From Entrophospora sp. SA101 (taxonomy: Eukaryota > Glomeromycota > Glomeromycetes > Entrophosporales > Entrophosporaceae): a stretch of DNA of 62,637 bases. The first letter of the stretch is position 1. The number at the start of each line of letters is the position of its first letter. The stretch is from positions 13,795-76,431 of the forward strand of contig CAUDNR010002569.1 of assembly GCA_958430865.1 (NCBI GenBank). Direction: 5' to 3'. Below the pieces are notes generated by a model. That model saw only the letters and a program-made list of their open reading frames with translations. It made no database searches and was not told where the DNA came from. Shown piece by piece: positions 32,480-43,790 of the stretch. Both the position numbers and the translations under genes were made by a program.

Positions 32480-32600
32480 AAAACTTGTATAATATATATA
32501 TATATATATATATAGGTAGATAGATATATATATATATAGAGAGCCAAAAAATATATTACTTACATAAATTATAAATATATATATGCTCTATGCTTTTAGA
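32480..32600. repeat. TA / GATA microsatellite
   Basis: (TA)n, TAGGTAGATAGATA and TATATATATATATAGAGAG runs. The second copy of the duplicated block begins inside this same repeat, right after the gap at 45881, so assembly of both copies broke here. Confidence 0.85.
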
Positions 32601-32690
32601 CGCACTCTATTATTATTAAGATATAGTAACAGTTCATTTATTGAGAAAAAGAAACTCGCATTAAATTTTTACGATAAAAATTTTTCAATA

Positions 32691-34368
32691 ATGTCTTCTA
32701 ATTCTTCACAAGATCATAAATTATGCATGATTCCAGGTAATATTTCGTGATTTAGTGAGAAATGAGATATAATTCCTTATGAATTGATTGATTGACTTTT
32801 GATTATTGACCATTAAGTTTTTTATAAACAATCAAAAAACAGGTCCAGTGGAATTTCATGATGATGTTTTAAGATCGATAGCTACACCTGCAACATCTCA
32901 CGTTTCACCTGCTTTCATCAATGCGTTTAGTGAATGTTTTGAGCTTTTACGCAAATTATTTATTACAAAGAGTGCTCAACCATTCGTTGTATCTGGTTCA
33001 GGCACGCTGGGTTGGGATATGGTTTCTTCTAATTTGATCGAACCTGGTGAAGATGTACTTGTTTTACATACCGGATATTTTGGTGATTCCTTTGCTACCT
33101 GGTAAAACTATGATTTTAAAAATATTTTAAGTTTTATATTGTATGTAAATTAATATAATACATAATGTATGAATGTATGGATGTATATAGCCTTAAAACC
33201 TATGGTGCACAAGCGACTCAACTTAAAGCAGACATCGGTGATCGACCATCACTTGAAGATATTTCTTCGGCTCTTGATAACAAAAGATACAAAGCCATAA
33301 CAATTACTCATGTTGACACATCAACCGGGGTGCTATCTGATATAAAAAACATTGCACAACTAGTTAGACAAAAATCACCGGATACATTGATAATTGTTGA
33401 TGGAGTATGCTCTGTTGGATCTGAAGAAATTCGTGTAGATGAATGGGGGCTTGATATTGTGATGACAGCAAGTCAAAAAGGAATAGGAGTACCACCAGGA
33501 TTATCCATTTTGGTTGCAAGTGAAAGATCAATGGTATGTATGGTTATTATTATTATTATATTTTGAAAAAGAAAAATTGATAATTAATTATTTATTTAAA
33601 AAAATAAAAGCAAGTATTTAAAAAACGTAAATCACCAATTACAAGTTATTACGCTTCATGGGCTAATTGGCTACCAAGTAATATATATATCTAATATATC
33701 TTTGAATAATAATAATAGTAATGATAAAAATAAGATTCTAACTGTTTTTTATTTTATTTCTTATAATAGTCATGAATGCATATGAAACGCGTAAAGGAAT
33801 GTATTTCGCCACACCGCCAGTTCAATTAATATATGCACTTCATGCAAGTTTAAAACAAATAATGTCAGTGCCAATTGAAACACGTTTTGAACAACACAAG
33901 CAAGCTAGTGCATCGATTAAAAAGGCTGTTGAAGAATTAGGGTTAAAATTTGTAAGTTGACAATTTTTCACTAAATATAAAATTTTTTGATTGATTGATT
34001 GATTTGTTGGTTGATTTTGTTAGGTTCCTAAATCTAAAGAAACTTCAGCTAATGGCATGACAGCTGTATATTATCCTGATGGTATAGCAGCAACTGATTT
34101 ACTTCCTAAAGTTTCTTCACATGATGTTGTGATTGCTGGTGGATTGCATAAAGAAATAGCTACTAAATATTTTAGAATCGGGTATGATAAAATACTTAAC
34201 TTTCTTTTTTTTTAACAAAACATATTAAATGATTGATTAATTGGTTGATTGATACAATATAGACATATGGGTGTTAGTGTTACTGAACCAGAACGAAAAC
34301 ATGTTGAAAAAACCATTGAAGCATTACGTCTTGGGTTAAAAGAACTTGGATATTCATGTAATAAATAA
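32691..34368 (+). CDS. Alanine-glyoxylate / serine-pyruvate aminotransferase, 7 exons, copy 1
   Basis: Class V PLP enzyme that converts glyoxylate plus alanine to glycine plus pyruvate. Exons 32691-32736, 32843-33101, 33191-33533, 33611-33677, 33770-33951, 34024-34181 and 34263-34368 join in frame to 386 residues. Signature: GPVEFHDDVLRSIATPATSH, VSGSGTLGWDM, VDGVCSVGSEEIRVDEWG and the PLP lysine in TASQKGIGVPPG. The last exon ends YSCNK, which is not a peroxisomal targeting signal, so cytosol or mitochondria are more likely. Introns are short with GT-AG ends. Confidence 0.93.
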
Positions 34369-34808
34369 AGAATAGATAATAATAAATAATTTTTCGATTT
34401 TTCGATTTTTTATGTAAAATTTTATTATAAAAAAAATTATAAATAATACAACAAAATTTTGTTAACTTTTGTATTTTTTTTAGGTCTTTTAATATCAAAA
34501 TTATAATAAGTGTTTACAAAAAGTATTTTTAAATTGAATCATTGAACAAATATTTCTCTCGATGTCAGTCAGTCACTCGTTTATCTCAATCGACCAATAT
34601 ATATGTCTGTCTATCTATCTATATCTATATATCTATATATACATACATATCTTGTTTTTATTTTGCTGTTATTACTATATACTACCGTTTTTATTACAAA
34701 ATAAAGTAGCAAAAAAACCATTATGTAAGTACAAATGCTGTATATTTATTTGTTTAACTCACAATCAACAGGGCCCAGAGCAATACATATAGAGGTAACA
34801 CGCAAATT

Positions 34809-35540
34809 TTATAATAACTCAAGCAAGGTTTTTAATAAGATGAATAAGCAAACTTTAAACATGACCTCAATAATATCGTCCTGACCAAAATATTCATTAT
34901 AATATTTCTTCTCATCTCCTAACAATTTGAGAATATTACCATCAATTAAAACTTTTAATTCTGAAATATGATAAATTACATTAGATGGTACATGATGTGT
35001 TAAAATATTCCAGTTCATTTGTATAACAATGCTTGCCATATTGCACAATTGATGTTTTTGTTTTGTTATTATCTATAATAAGTAAGAGATGAGATTAGAG
35101 TATCATCATTTATTTCATCTAGGAATAAGTCATCATCATCCATATTATCATATACATTAGGATCAAACCCTTATTCTGACTTTCTGTATTTTCAATTTGA
35201 GCAGGTTGAAAATTGTTCTTTGCCCCACTTTTGCTTTATTTCATCCCAGAATCTACTAAGCTTAATTGTTTTACCACAAATTCAAACAACCTTCTTACAC
35301 AGATAATATGGCACGATATGGGTGTTTTAAAAGTCACTTTTACAATATTTCCATAAAGACATGGTAAAAATGATAAATTTAAGTATTTTTACACACTTTC
35401 TATAACAGCCTTTTCTATAATGGTCTCCACTCTATAACAAACTAAAAATTGGATCCCAATTTTTTCTATATAAAAACCCTACTCTATAATGGTCTTCTTA
35501 ATTAAATTTCCTACGCTGTAGAGTGGCCTGTCTCTGAAAT
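34809..35540. mobile_element. Pogo/Tigger-like transposon remains
   Basis: Minus-strand frame 35048-34809 (NWNILTHHVPSNVIYHISEL and onward) and a degenerate acidic piece upstream (YDNMDDDDLFLDEIND near 35100) look like the tail of a transposase. Next comes, at 35385-35540, the CTCTATAAC-rich terminal pattern shared with 1-310 in inverse orientation. No intact gene. Confidence 0.45.
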
Positions 35541-36162
35541 TCACCAACACATAAATTTCAAAATTCGTTATACCAAAATTATACTAATCACGTTTCAACG
35601 TAATACAAATTCTTATTCGTTTTATTCGAATAGAAACCCCAAGTTGAGCAGGCTCGAGTTAAAACTTGAATTTTCAAGAAAATAGGCTCTTAAATCGGTT
35701 TTTAGGTGATGGATGGATTGCATAAATAAAATAAAATAGTAGAGTTCAAAAAAATTTTGTTTTTTAAATAGTAATCATATAATAAATTTTATTGTCCCTT
35801 CTGTGCTTTTTTTGCGTTTTTGAACATGGTCGATTTTGATGTTGACAAATAAATATTGGACCATCATTCATCATCGGACCCATGTTAGAAAATAAAGATG
35901 ACAAAAACTTCTGTTAAAGTCATAGACACCGTTTCAATTAATTCCTGATTAATAAATCCTGAACTAGTTTTTTTTTTTAAATACAATAATTGGAATTGAG
36001 AAAAAATAAAATTGCTTACCGCTTTTCTCTTTCATCATTCAAATGAGCCAATCAATCCCTTATTATATTGTTTTTTTCATCAACAATATCTATAAATTTG
36101 TGTAAAATTTGATAATCATGTTGATCAAATTTATCAAATTTTTTTCCTCCTAAATTTTAAAA
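35541..36162. other. Intergenic region upstream of TIM8
   Basis: AT-rich sequence with no gene. A GAACATGGTCGATTTTGATG segment near 35822 is a short open stretch only. The last 100 bases should hold the TIM8 promoter. Confidence 0.4.
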
Positions 36163-36447
36163 ATGTCTTCTGATTTTTCTTTAACAACATCTCCCTCTTC
36201 AAATCTGGAATTCGATGAAGCTTCACAAAAAGAACTCACAAAATTTTTAGAAGGTGAAAATGCAAAAATGCGTCTTCAACAATCTGTTCACACTTTTACT
36301 GATCTATGTTGGGACAAATGTATTACCAAGGTTGGTAATAAGATTGAACGTGGTGAAGAAACTTGCTTAACAAATTGTGTTGAAAGATTTTTGGATACAA
36401 GTATGTTTATCATCAAGAGATTAGAAAAAACAAAAAATCAACTTTAA
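36163..36447 (+). CDS. TIM8: Mitochondrial small TIM chaperone Tim8-like, copy 1
   Basis: Chaperone of the intermembrane space that, with Tim13, escorts membrane proteins to the TIM22 complex. A single uninterrupted frame of 94 residues. Twin C-x3-C motifs (CWDKC and CLTNC) 14 residues apart form the disulfide-linked hairpin of all small TIMs. QQSVHTFTDLCWDKCITKV and VERFLDTS fit Tim8. The start ATG 36163 gives a short Ser/Thr-rich N-terminus. Confidence 0.92.
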   Translation: MSSDFSLTTSPSSNLEFDEASQKELTKFLEGENAKMRLQQSVHTFTDLCWDKCITKVGNKIERGEETCLTNCVERFLDTSMFIIKRLEKTKNQL

Positions 36448-37697
36448 AAATTTTGTCTCCAAATTAGATGATGATGATGATAAGTATTAGAGGCAATGAG
36501 AATTTTAAGTAATTTTTTTTGGGTTTTTTAAAATAAAAGAATTGTTAAATGCAATATATTAACAATAATATGTAAATTTATTAGATCTTATAACAATGAC
36601 AATGATAACAACTTATAGCAGATAATTAGATTAATGATTTGTTCATTTGTGTATTATATTATTATTAGTATTTCATTCTGAAAACATGGTTATTTATATA
36701 CATACTATGTGAATATATATTATTTTATTATTGTCACTAATTTAATCCACAATAAAACATTCTATTACATTGTTTATAATTTATAATTTCTGAGAAAAAA
36801 CCAAATGAATTCTAAATACCAAGAAAAAACATGTTAAAATTTAGATCATTATTCATAGAAGGTGGTGAATTTGATCTAATTGTTGATTGTGTTAAAGGTG
36901 CGGTTAGTATTGTGTTAATATTAATATTAATAATAATAATATTATTAGAGTAATTTTGTAAAATTGTTCAATTTAAATTTGTTTGTTGGTTATTATTATT
37001 AATAGATCTATTAAACATAGGACTGTCTGATGCAATAGTAGAACTTGAGAAAGGTGATTGTAGAGGCAGAGATGATGGTTATGTGCCAATGTTTGTAGTA
37101 AATCTATCAATAGATGAAGGAATACAGAAGATGATGGAAATCCGGAAGGAGGTCGGAATGCAGAAGTTGACTGGAATGCAGGAGCTGATCGGAATGCAGA
37201 AGTTGATTTGTGTATAGGACTTGATTGGGATATGGGAGATGTTGAAGATAAATAAGATGATGATGACGTTGGTGTTGTTGTCGTTGTTGTTGCAAAGATG
37301 GGAGATGTTTGTGACCAAGAAAGTGATAGTTGATGGTGATATGGTAGATGATGTAGAATCGGGAACTCTAGTATTTACGGGTTTAATTGGTTTTAATTCA
37401 TCAAGTATTGCAGGATTTGATAATTCTATTACAAAAAAAATTTTTTTTAAAATTTATCTAAAAGTAAATTATTTATAATGTGTAAAAAACAATAATGCCC
37501 AATTACAAATTTTTTCTTTTAAATCTCGAATGTTTTTTTCTTCATGTTTATATAATGAACATTCATATAATGTCTTTATAATGTTGCCAATAAAATACAT
37601 TATAAAAGTGATTTCTGTTCGATAAGTTAATTATTGAGTAAAAATTTATTCATATTATTAAAAATATTATATGTATCATCATTTATATTATTTATAC
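36448..37697. other. Low-complexity region, no firm gene
   Basis: AT-rich, with a GGAATGCAGAAGTTGA-type imperfect repeat near 37150-37210. In one minus-strand frame the same stretch is Ser/Thr/Pro-rich (TSAFRSAPAFQSTSAF), which could be exons of the gene at 37698-38136. I could not find joins that keep the frame. Confidence 0.35.
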
Positions 37698-38136
37698 TTG
37701 TCCATTGTAGCGAAAGATTTCCAGTCTCTCCACTCTATCAATAAAATATCAAAATGAATATTTTTCAAGAAAAAACAAAATATCAGTTCATACATATAGA
37801 TAAGCATACAAGTAACAAGAATATTGAAAAATATATATTGTTTATCTATCACCTATTAAAAATGATTGAACTAATCATCAGAATTACCAAAAAAGCACTA
37901 TTTGAAGTGATTATTTGTATCAAATAATAATAAGCATAATGGTACTTATTTTCAGGCAATTCTCTTTCTGCTACAAGTTTATGTTCCAAAGGAGATAAAC
38001 AATATGTTCTAGGAGGTAGGCCAAGAGAATATTGTGGTTTTGGTCTTGATATTGGAATAGATTGAACAAGAGATGAGTCCGCAACTCGATTCTTAATGTT
38101 GATTCTGGAGTATTTCCTAATCATTTGTCCTACCAT
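37698..38136 (-). CDS. Uncharacterised fungal protein, 5' exons, copy 1
   Basis: Two exons, 38136-37946 and 37734-37698, join in frame through GT-AG ends: MVGQMIRKYSRINIKNRVAD, then PKPQYSLGLPPRTYCLSPLE and KLVAERELPENKVERLEIF. The 3' part is not resolved and may include the Ser/Thr-rich region at 37040-37440. The family is not recognised. The sequence looks like a nuclear or cytoplasmic fungal protein; nothing in it indicates function. Confidence 0.4.
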
Positions 38137-38579
38137 TCCAAAGATTATATTGATTTGATAAATGTTGATTATTCATTTTCTTTAAAATAAAAATCTAAGA
38201 TTTTGGCCGATCATGTCCATTTTGAAAGACATTATCACTAAGGGATGAAAGGATTACCTACAGTATATATGAAATTTACCAAGAAGAAAGAAAACCATGA
38301 AGAATTTAGAAAGGAAAAAAAATTGGAAAGGAAATGATTTACTACCTAACTTAACATAGACGAGCATATGTTTGTTATCTTTTATTTAAAGAAATTAAAA
38401 ATAAATTTGGTAAAAAAGAATTAGTGTGGGTTGGTTTGGCCTGCTTCGATTATTTGCTCTTGTTTCTTTTTTTAGGAGAATTTTCTCATTTATCTTTTTT
38501 GTATATAACTGCAGATCACAAATAATTTTCTCACGACTACTATATTTGTGACAGCTGTATCTATTTACGGCAAGTATCT

Positions 38580-38902
38580 TTATTTCCTGATTCTTAACCG
38601 TTTCCAATGCTCTAATTTCTCAGCTAATCTTCTTCTTCTTCATTCTTGGGCTACTTTTAAGGCTTCAAGACAAGTTTCAGCTTGCATTCTTGCATCTTTA
38701 GTTTTTTTTTTTTTTCAGTCTTCAATAATTTTAATAATTTTAATTATTGTGCTATTTCTCTCTTCATTTCTTAATTTCTTAATAAATTCTTCTTTTCAAT
38801 TATCTTTATCTGTTTCTATTTCTTCACCAATTGGCTCATCATATTTTGAACCTACTTCAGCAAATGGTTTTTTTAATATTCCATTTCAATTCTTTCTTTT
38901 TT
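38580..38902 (-). pseudogene. Coiled-coil gene remnant with TGA at Trp positions, endobacterial-like, copy 1
   Basis: A minus-strand frame of about 107 codons contains four TGA but no TAA or TAG until 38580, although the DNA is very AT-rich. TGA falls in places where Trp suits the coiled coil: KDN-x-KEEFIKKL, IED-x-KKKKTKDA, AQE-x-RRRRLAEK. The product would be Glu/Lys-rich like the coiled-coil proteins of the bacterial block. Further pieces in other frames continue to about 39060 (KKKIEELEEML). I infer a second, decayed endobacterial gene in the fungal genome. The source gene itself is not in the window. Confidence 0.5.
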
Positions 38903-39150
38903 CTTAATTTGTGCTTTTCTACTTTTAAGTTTTCTTTTTCTAATTCAATTTTGTAGCTATTAAATTATCAATTATACCCTAACTAACATTTCTTCTAATT
39001 CTTCAATTTTCTTTTTTAATTTTATTAATTCTTGATTATTTTCAGGTACTTACTTGAATTCCTTTTAATACTACCATAATATATTATGACTTTAAATTTT
39101 TTACATATTAGAACTATTTTACTACATAAATTTGGATAAATTTACATATA

Positions 39151-39303
39151 CAGTTCTCTCTCTATAACGTACCTTATGTGTAATTTTTTTACTTCTATTC
39201 ATTATAGAGAGCATTTACTAAAATGTTCATTATAAAGAGAGAAATTAATATAAAAAATTGAACTGGAAATAAAAATGAAGTTCATTATAGAGAGTGTGAG
39301 CTG
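39151..39303. mobile_element. 153-bp pogo-type MITE with TA target duplication
   Basis: Begins CAGTTCTCTCTCTATAACG and ends TTATAGAGAGTGTGAGCTG, imperfect inverted repeats, with TA immediately on both sides. No coding content. A second, single end of the same type (CAGTTTCACTCTCTATAATG) lies at 39440. Confidence 0.75.
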
Positions 39304-39766
39304 TAACTATGTTACATACAATAGATGAGGGAATTTATTTATAAATTGTTAATGACATTATTTATTAATTTTATGATTTTAATAACAAGGATTCCTGATT
39401 AATGAGTGACAGGTTAATAAAACCAAACAACTCTTCATTACAGTTTCACTCTCTATAATGGACCATTTAGCTTACAAAAAATGTCTGTAAAGACTTCCTA
39501 AATTTTGCACAAATTAAAAAAATAGCATGATTAGTTGATAGAATAGGCCTTTAGTTTTAATGTAATAACGTGATTTTCTCAAAAAATTATTTGTTGTAGA
39601 GTTTTAGTACATGTATTTTACTATTATATACTACTGCATAATTGATTATGGTCAAAAAATTGCATTGTTGTATTGATCATCAGAATTTATGATTCATTGT
39701 GCATAATTCACTTTTATTGTCGCATAAATTCATCATCCTTGACTTGATATTTTTTGGTTTTGAAGG

Positions 39767-41236
39767 ATGTGTCGTTTTTTTAATAGTTGTCGTTTATTTA
39801 CAAAAATGATCAGTACTAATAATAATAAGGTATTTTATTCAAAAGTTATAAATATATATATATATATACACACACTTATATATATATTAATAATTTACTA
39901 GGTTTATTTTCATACCTCTGTAAAAACAGTATCAACTACAACTTCCAGTTTTTCCACCATCTCTACTAATAATAATAACAATGTTATTGTAAGAATTTAT
40001 TAAGATTGAGATATATATATATTTTTTTTTTTGCTTAATTAATGGTTTTATTTATTTATTTTTAAAAAAGAATCACAAAGTTGGAGTTATTGGAGCAGGA
40101 CAAATGGTTTTTCTAATTAATTAATTAGTTAATATTATATTTATTTGAATAATAGATTAAAATATTTTATTGTTAATTAAATAAAATTAGGGATTGGGAA
40201 TTGCATTTGTAATTGCAAATGTTAGTCGTTTACCTGTTAAAATCATGGATTCAAATCCAAATCAAATTGAAAAAGCATTGAGATTTATTGGTCTGATTTG
40301 AAAAATTACATATTAATTTCTCTCAGTTTTTTTAAAAAAGTTTATAATATGAACATATATAAATTCTTCTTAGATGGCCTACTTGAGAAAGACATTAAAA
40401 AAAATCAAATTACAGAAGAACATGCTAGTTTAACAAAATCATTAATTAAAACAACAGAAAATATTTCAGGGTTAAGTGAAATGAATTTTGTGATTGAAGC
40501 AGTACCAGAAAATCTAGAATTGAAAAAAAAGGTGTTTATTGATCTGGATAAGTCAACTAAACCAGATACAATTCTTGCCACCAATACTAGTAGTATTAGT
40601 ATTACTAAAATTGCAGCAGTTACAAATAGACCACAGAAGGTAATAATGAATTGGATGGATACAAAGAAAAGAAAGTCACTATTCTCAAAATAATCTTATG
40701 TTTGTTTAGGTGATTGGTATGCATTTTATGAATCCAGTGAGTGTGATGAAATTGGTTGAAATTATTCCTGGTTTAGCCACATCAGATGAAACTTTTGATA
40801 CAACCAAAAATTTAGCTATTTCCATGGGTAAAACATGTACATTGTCAAAAGATGTACCGGGATTTATAGCAAATAGATTATTAATGCCTTACATTAATGA
40901 AGCTATTATGGTATTAGAACAGGTAAAGTTTTTTTTTTTCAAAAAAATCAATTCAGAAATAAAAAATAATAACTACATTAACCATAAATTGTCTAGGGCA
41001 TAGCAACTTGTGAAGATATAGATACCACTATGAAATTAGGTACAAATATCCCAATGGGTCCTTTAACTTTAGCTGATTTCATAGGCCTTGATACATGTTT
41101 AGCAATAATGAAGGTGTTACATACAGAGATTGGTGATACTAAATATAGGCCAGCTATTTTATTACAAAAATATGTTGATGCTGGTTGGTTAGGCATAAAG
41201 AGTGGCAGAGGATTTTACATGTATCAAAAAAATTAA
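39767..41236 (+). CDS. 3-hydroxyacyl-CoA (3-hydroxybutyryl-CoA) dehydrogenase, 7 exons, copy 1
   Basis: NAD-dependent step of fatty-acid beta-oxidation. Exons 39767-39829, 39902-39988, 40071-40106, 40191-40290, 40374-40639, 40710-40922 and 40997-41236 join in frame to 334 residues. The first exon ([13 protein letters not shown]) is Arg-containing and aromatic, with no acidic residue, like a mitochondrial presequence. Core: [14 protein letters not shown] (NAD loop), [42 protein letters not shown] (catalytic His) and a C-terminal dimerisation domain ending [10 protein letters not shown]. It has the full family length and no broken residue. Confidence 0.93.
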
Positions 41237-41386
41237 ACAGTTACTGTTACACAATATTGATGAGATAAATTTGTCTTCATAAATTTCCTTTTATTATCTC
41301 TATTTTTTTTTTAAAATAATATTCTTGTTGTAACTGGCCCAAACTGCATTGACAGTGATAACAAAGAAAAGTCGTAATAGGTCATC

Positions 41387-42447
41387 ATGTCTTCACCAAA
41401 CCAACATTTCAATGATGCCAATGGTTATGAGATCCCTTTGTCTCATAATAATGATTACTCTAATTGGAGTGAAGATTTGGTGACCTCAGAAATAATTCCT
41501 CCTTCCTCTTCTGCAATTTCGTCTCCCATCATAACAAATAATGATGACTTTGCTCCTTTAACTTCAAAAATTAAATTACTTTCTTCAACTTCCACCACTT
41601 TAAAACCAATTCAACTGACATTTACTAAAAACATTATTCCAAATTCAAAAATCACATCAAACTGTTCGAGTAATTTAACTTCCATTAGTCAATTTTCATT
41701 TTCATCATCATCAGTAGTTGAAGAAACTAAAAAGAAAACTACTGGTGGTCAAAAGAGAAAGGTTGAAGGTATAGAACAAAGACAACATGAAAGGTGTGAT
41801 ATCATCATTCCATTATCAATTAATCAACGAAATAATTCATTAATTGATTTTTTGATAATAGAATACTTTGAAATCGACATGCAGCACAAATATCAAGAGA
41901 TAAAAAAAGAAAACAAATGACTGATTTAGAGGCACAGAACATGGTTCTTAAAGAAGAAAATATACATTTATCAAAAAGATTAAAGACTCTAGAAGAAGAA
42001 AAATCAGTTTTATTAGCTAAATTAGATACAATTTTAGAGCAATTTGCAAAAATTCGATCGCAACTTTCTGTTTCCAAGATGAATAAAGTCTTAGTTGATG
42101 ATGTTCACGGATCAGCAGTATCTGCGACCTTGGAAACTTCAGATTCTTTTAATAATGATGATCATAATAAAGAAGAATCATTAGTAAAAAAAAAGCAATA
42201 ATAATAATGATTATTTTAATCAATATCATCAAGAAATTGATGTTTCCAAGAAGTCCATGTCAAGTTCAGGAACCTTTATGGGTTCATCATCACAAATCCA
42301 TTTGTCATACAACCACCAGCAACATCAACAGAACCATCAGATCCTATCATTTCAACAAATACTGAAACAAGCCTTGTTGACCTTTTTGATAGCTTTTTGG
42401 ACTATGATTGGGGTTCAGGTGAAAATTCTTCATCAGTTCATCAATAA
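41387..42447 (+). pseudogene. HAC1/XBP1-like bZIP gene with a stop codon in the basic region, copy 1
   Basis: Exons 41387-41793 and 41862-42183, plus an optional third exon 42265-42447, join in frame through GT-AG ends. The product would have an N-terminal Ser/Thr region, the basic region NRHAAQISRDKKRKQ, a five-heptad leucine zipper (MTDLEAQNMVLKEENIHL and onward), and an acidic end (LVDLFDSFLDYDWGSG). The signature matches HAC1-type regulators of the unfolded-protein response. At 41869-41871, just before the basic region, TGA sits where relatives have Arg (ERIL-x-NR). Copy 2 shares it. It is therefore a pseudogene, or this codon is decoded or edited in some way I cannot see. Confidence 0.6.
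42108..42124 (+). promoter_or_regulatory. Candidate Ire1-type hairpin in the bZIP transcript
   Basis: CGGATCAGCAGTATCTG folds into five base pairs (one G-U) closing the seven-base loop CAGCAGT. Ire1 cuts C-N-G|C-N-G-N loops after the third base in HAC1 and XBP1 mRNA. The position, about 40 codons after the zipper and before the first ORF ends, fits the 5' site. A matching 3' hairpin was not found, and a normal intron (42184-42264) could give the same reading frame change. Confidence 0.4.
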
Positions 42448-42714
42448 TAACAATTTTCAAATGGTATTTGCTAAATGATGTTATCATCTTGGAATTTATT
42501 TGTTGTTGTTTATTAAATGAAAAACAGCAACATTTAAATCGCCCATAAAGACTTTACATGGTTGTACCTGAAGCATGTTCCACATGATTGGAGAAAATAT
42601 CCATCATTACAAACATTTATTTTTGTATATGATTAATATTTTTATTCTTTTTTTATTCTATTTACTATTACTATTACTATTATTGACAAATTAAGATTTT
42701 ATTGTTATATATAC

Positions 42715-42915
42715 CAAAGATTTCTCTACAGGAATTTCTCCTTTGTTTTTTTTATTAATGGTGTTAATTTCCAGATCAAAATTAAAAGTTTCTCCACAGA
42801 AATTTTCTTTGTTGATTTATATGAATTATTGTTAACAGTATTAATTCCCAGATCAAAACTACATATAAATGTATGACATTAAAGGTTTCTCTGCAGGGAT
42901 TTTCTCTTTTACTTG
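42715..42915. repeat. Imperfect tandem repeat, about 2.5 units
   Basis: Units of 75-95 bases share TTTCTCTACAGGAATTTCTC / TTTCTCCACAGAAATTTTC / TTTCTCTGCAGGGATTTTCT and ATTCCCAGATCAAAA. Downstream of the bZIP gene; also in copy 2. No coding role seen. Confidence 0.6.
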
Positions 42916-43790
42916 ACTATTTACATCAAATGACCCCATTTAATTTCTGTTGGATTGTTAATGTCATTATGATTAAAAAAAACTTCGTCCATGCTGCTAA
43001 TTTCACCTTCTCAAGGAGACTTATCATTTCAGTAATAGTAGTGTAAATATTATTGCTATTATCTACTGGTTGAGTTGAAGCAGATTTATCTGAAAATGTT
43101 AAATCCATTATAAATCTTTGAATGAGATGTTGAACAAAATATTGATGATTTTTTTTTTGTAAATCTTTGCTAATAAAACAAAATAGGGCCTAAATTTTTC
43201 ATAAATTTCTTGTTTAGAACAAGGAAAAAATTATAATATTGACAGAAACATGCACCAAATTTATTTGTATTATAATAATGATGATTATAATTATAAAGGT
43301 GATGGTGACGACAATAAGGATTCAATGAAAATGAAAGTGATAGGGTTGGTGGTATCAACATAACCAGATTTAAAAAAACATACTGAAAAAATCAATGTCA
43401 ACATGAGCCAGATGGTAAAACAGTTTGTATTCATAATGTTTGTTGTATTGATAAAAACTATTGAAGATTAGGAATTGCTACAATTTTATTGAGAGTATAC
43501 CAAAAGAACATTATTATTAATAATAAAAGATGGTGGTAATGATATAAAAAATTACATGAAAATATTTGTTTAATGGCTCATAAGTTGATTAGCAAGAGTG
43601 AAGTTGTTTGAAGTTTGTATATATTTTCTATTTTTTAACCTTTATAAATTTAATTATTTTTACCAATTTGAATTAATATTATATATACATGATTAAAGTA
43701 AAGTTTTTTAAATAACAAAGTATCTAGCAAATTTTTAGATTTTTTTTAGATTCTTCATATTTTTCTTCTTTTCATAACATCACAACTTAT
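42916..43790. other. Intergenic, no firm gene
   Basis: Two minus-strand frames (MDLTFSDKSASTQPVDNSNN at 43108-42926 and a His/Tyr-rich one at 43361-43170) are open but lack exon structure or known motifs, and the second is a microsatellite translation. I make no gene call. Confidence 0.4.

Noticed and set aside
37079..37318. Minus-strand Ile/Asn-rich frames near 37.2 kb
   Set aside because: Three overlapping frames are open because of the imperfect GGAATGCAGAAGTTGA repeat; only a Ser/Thr-rich frame looks protein-like and it could not be spliced to the upstream exons.
43170..43361. His/Tyr/Asn-rich minus-strand frame
   Set aside because: It is the translation of an ATAATGATGATTATAATTATA-type low-complexity stretch without exon structure.
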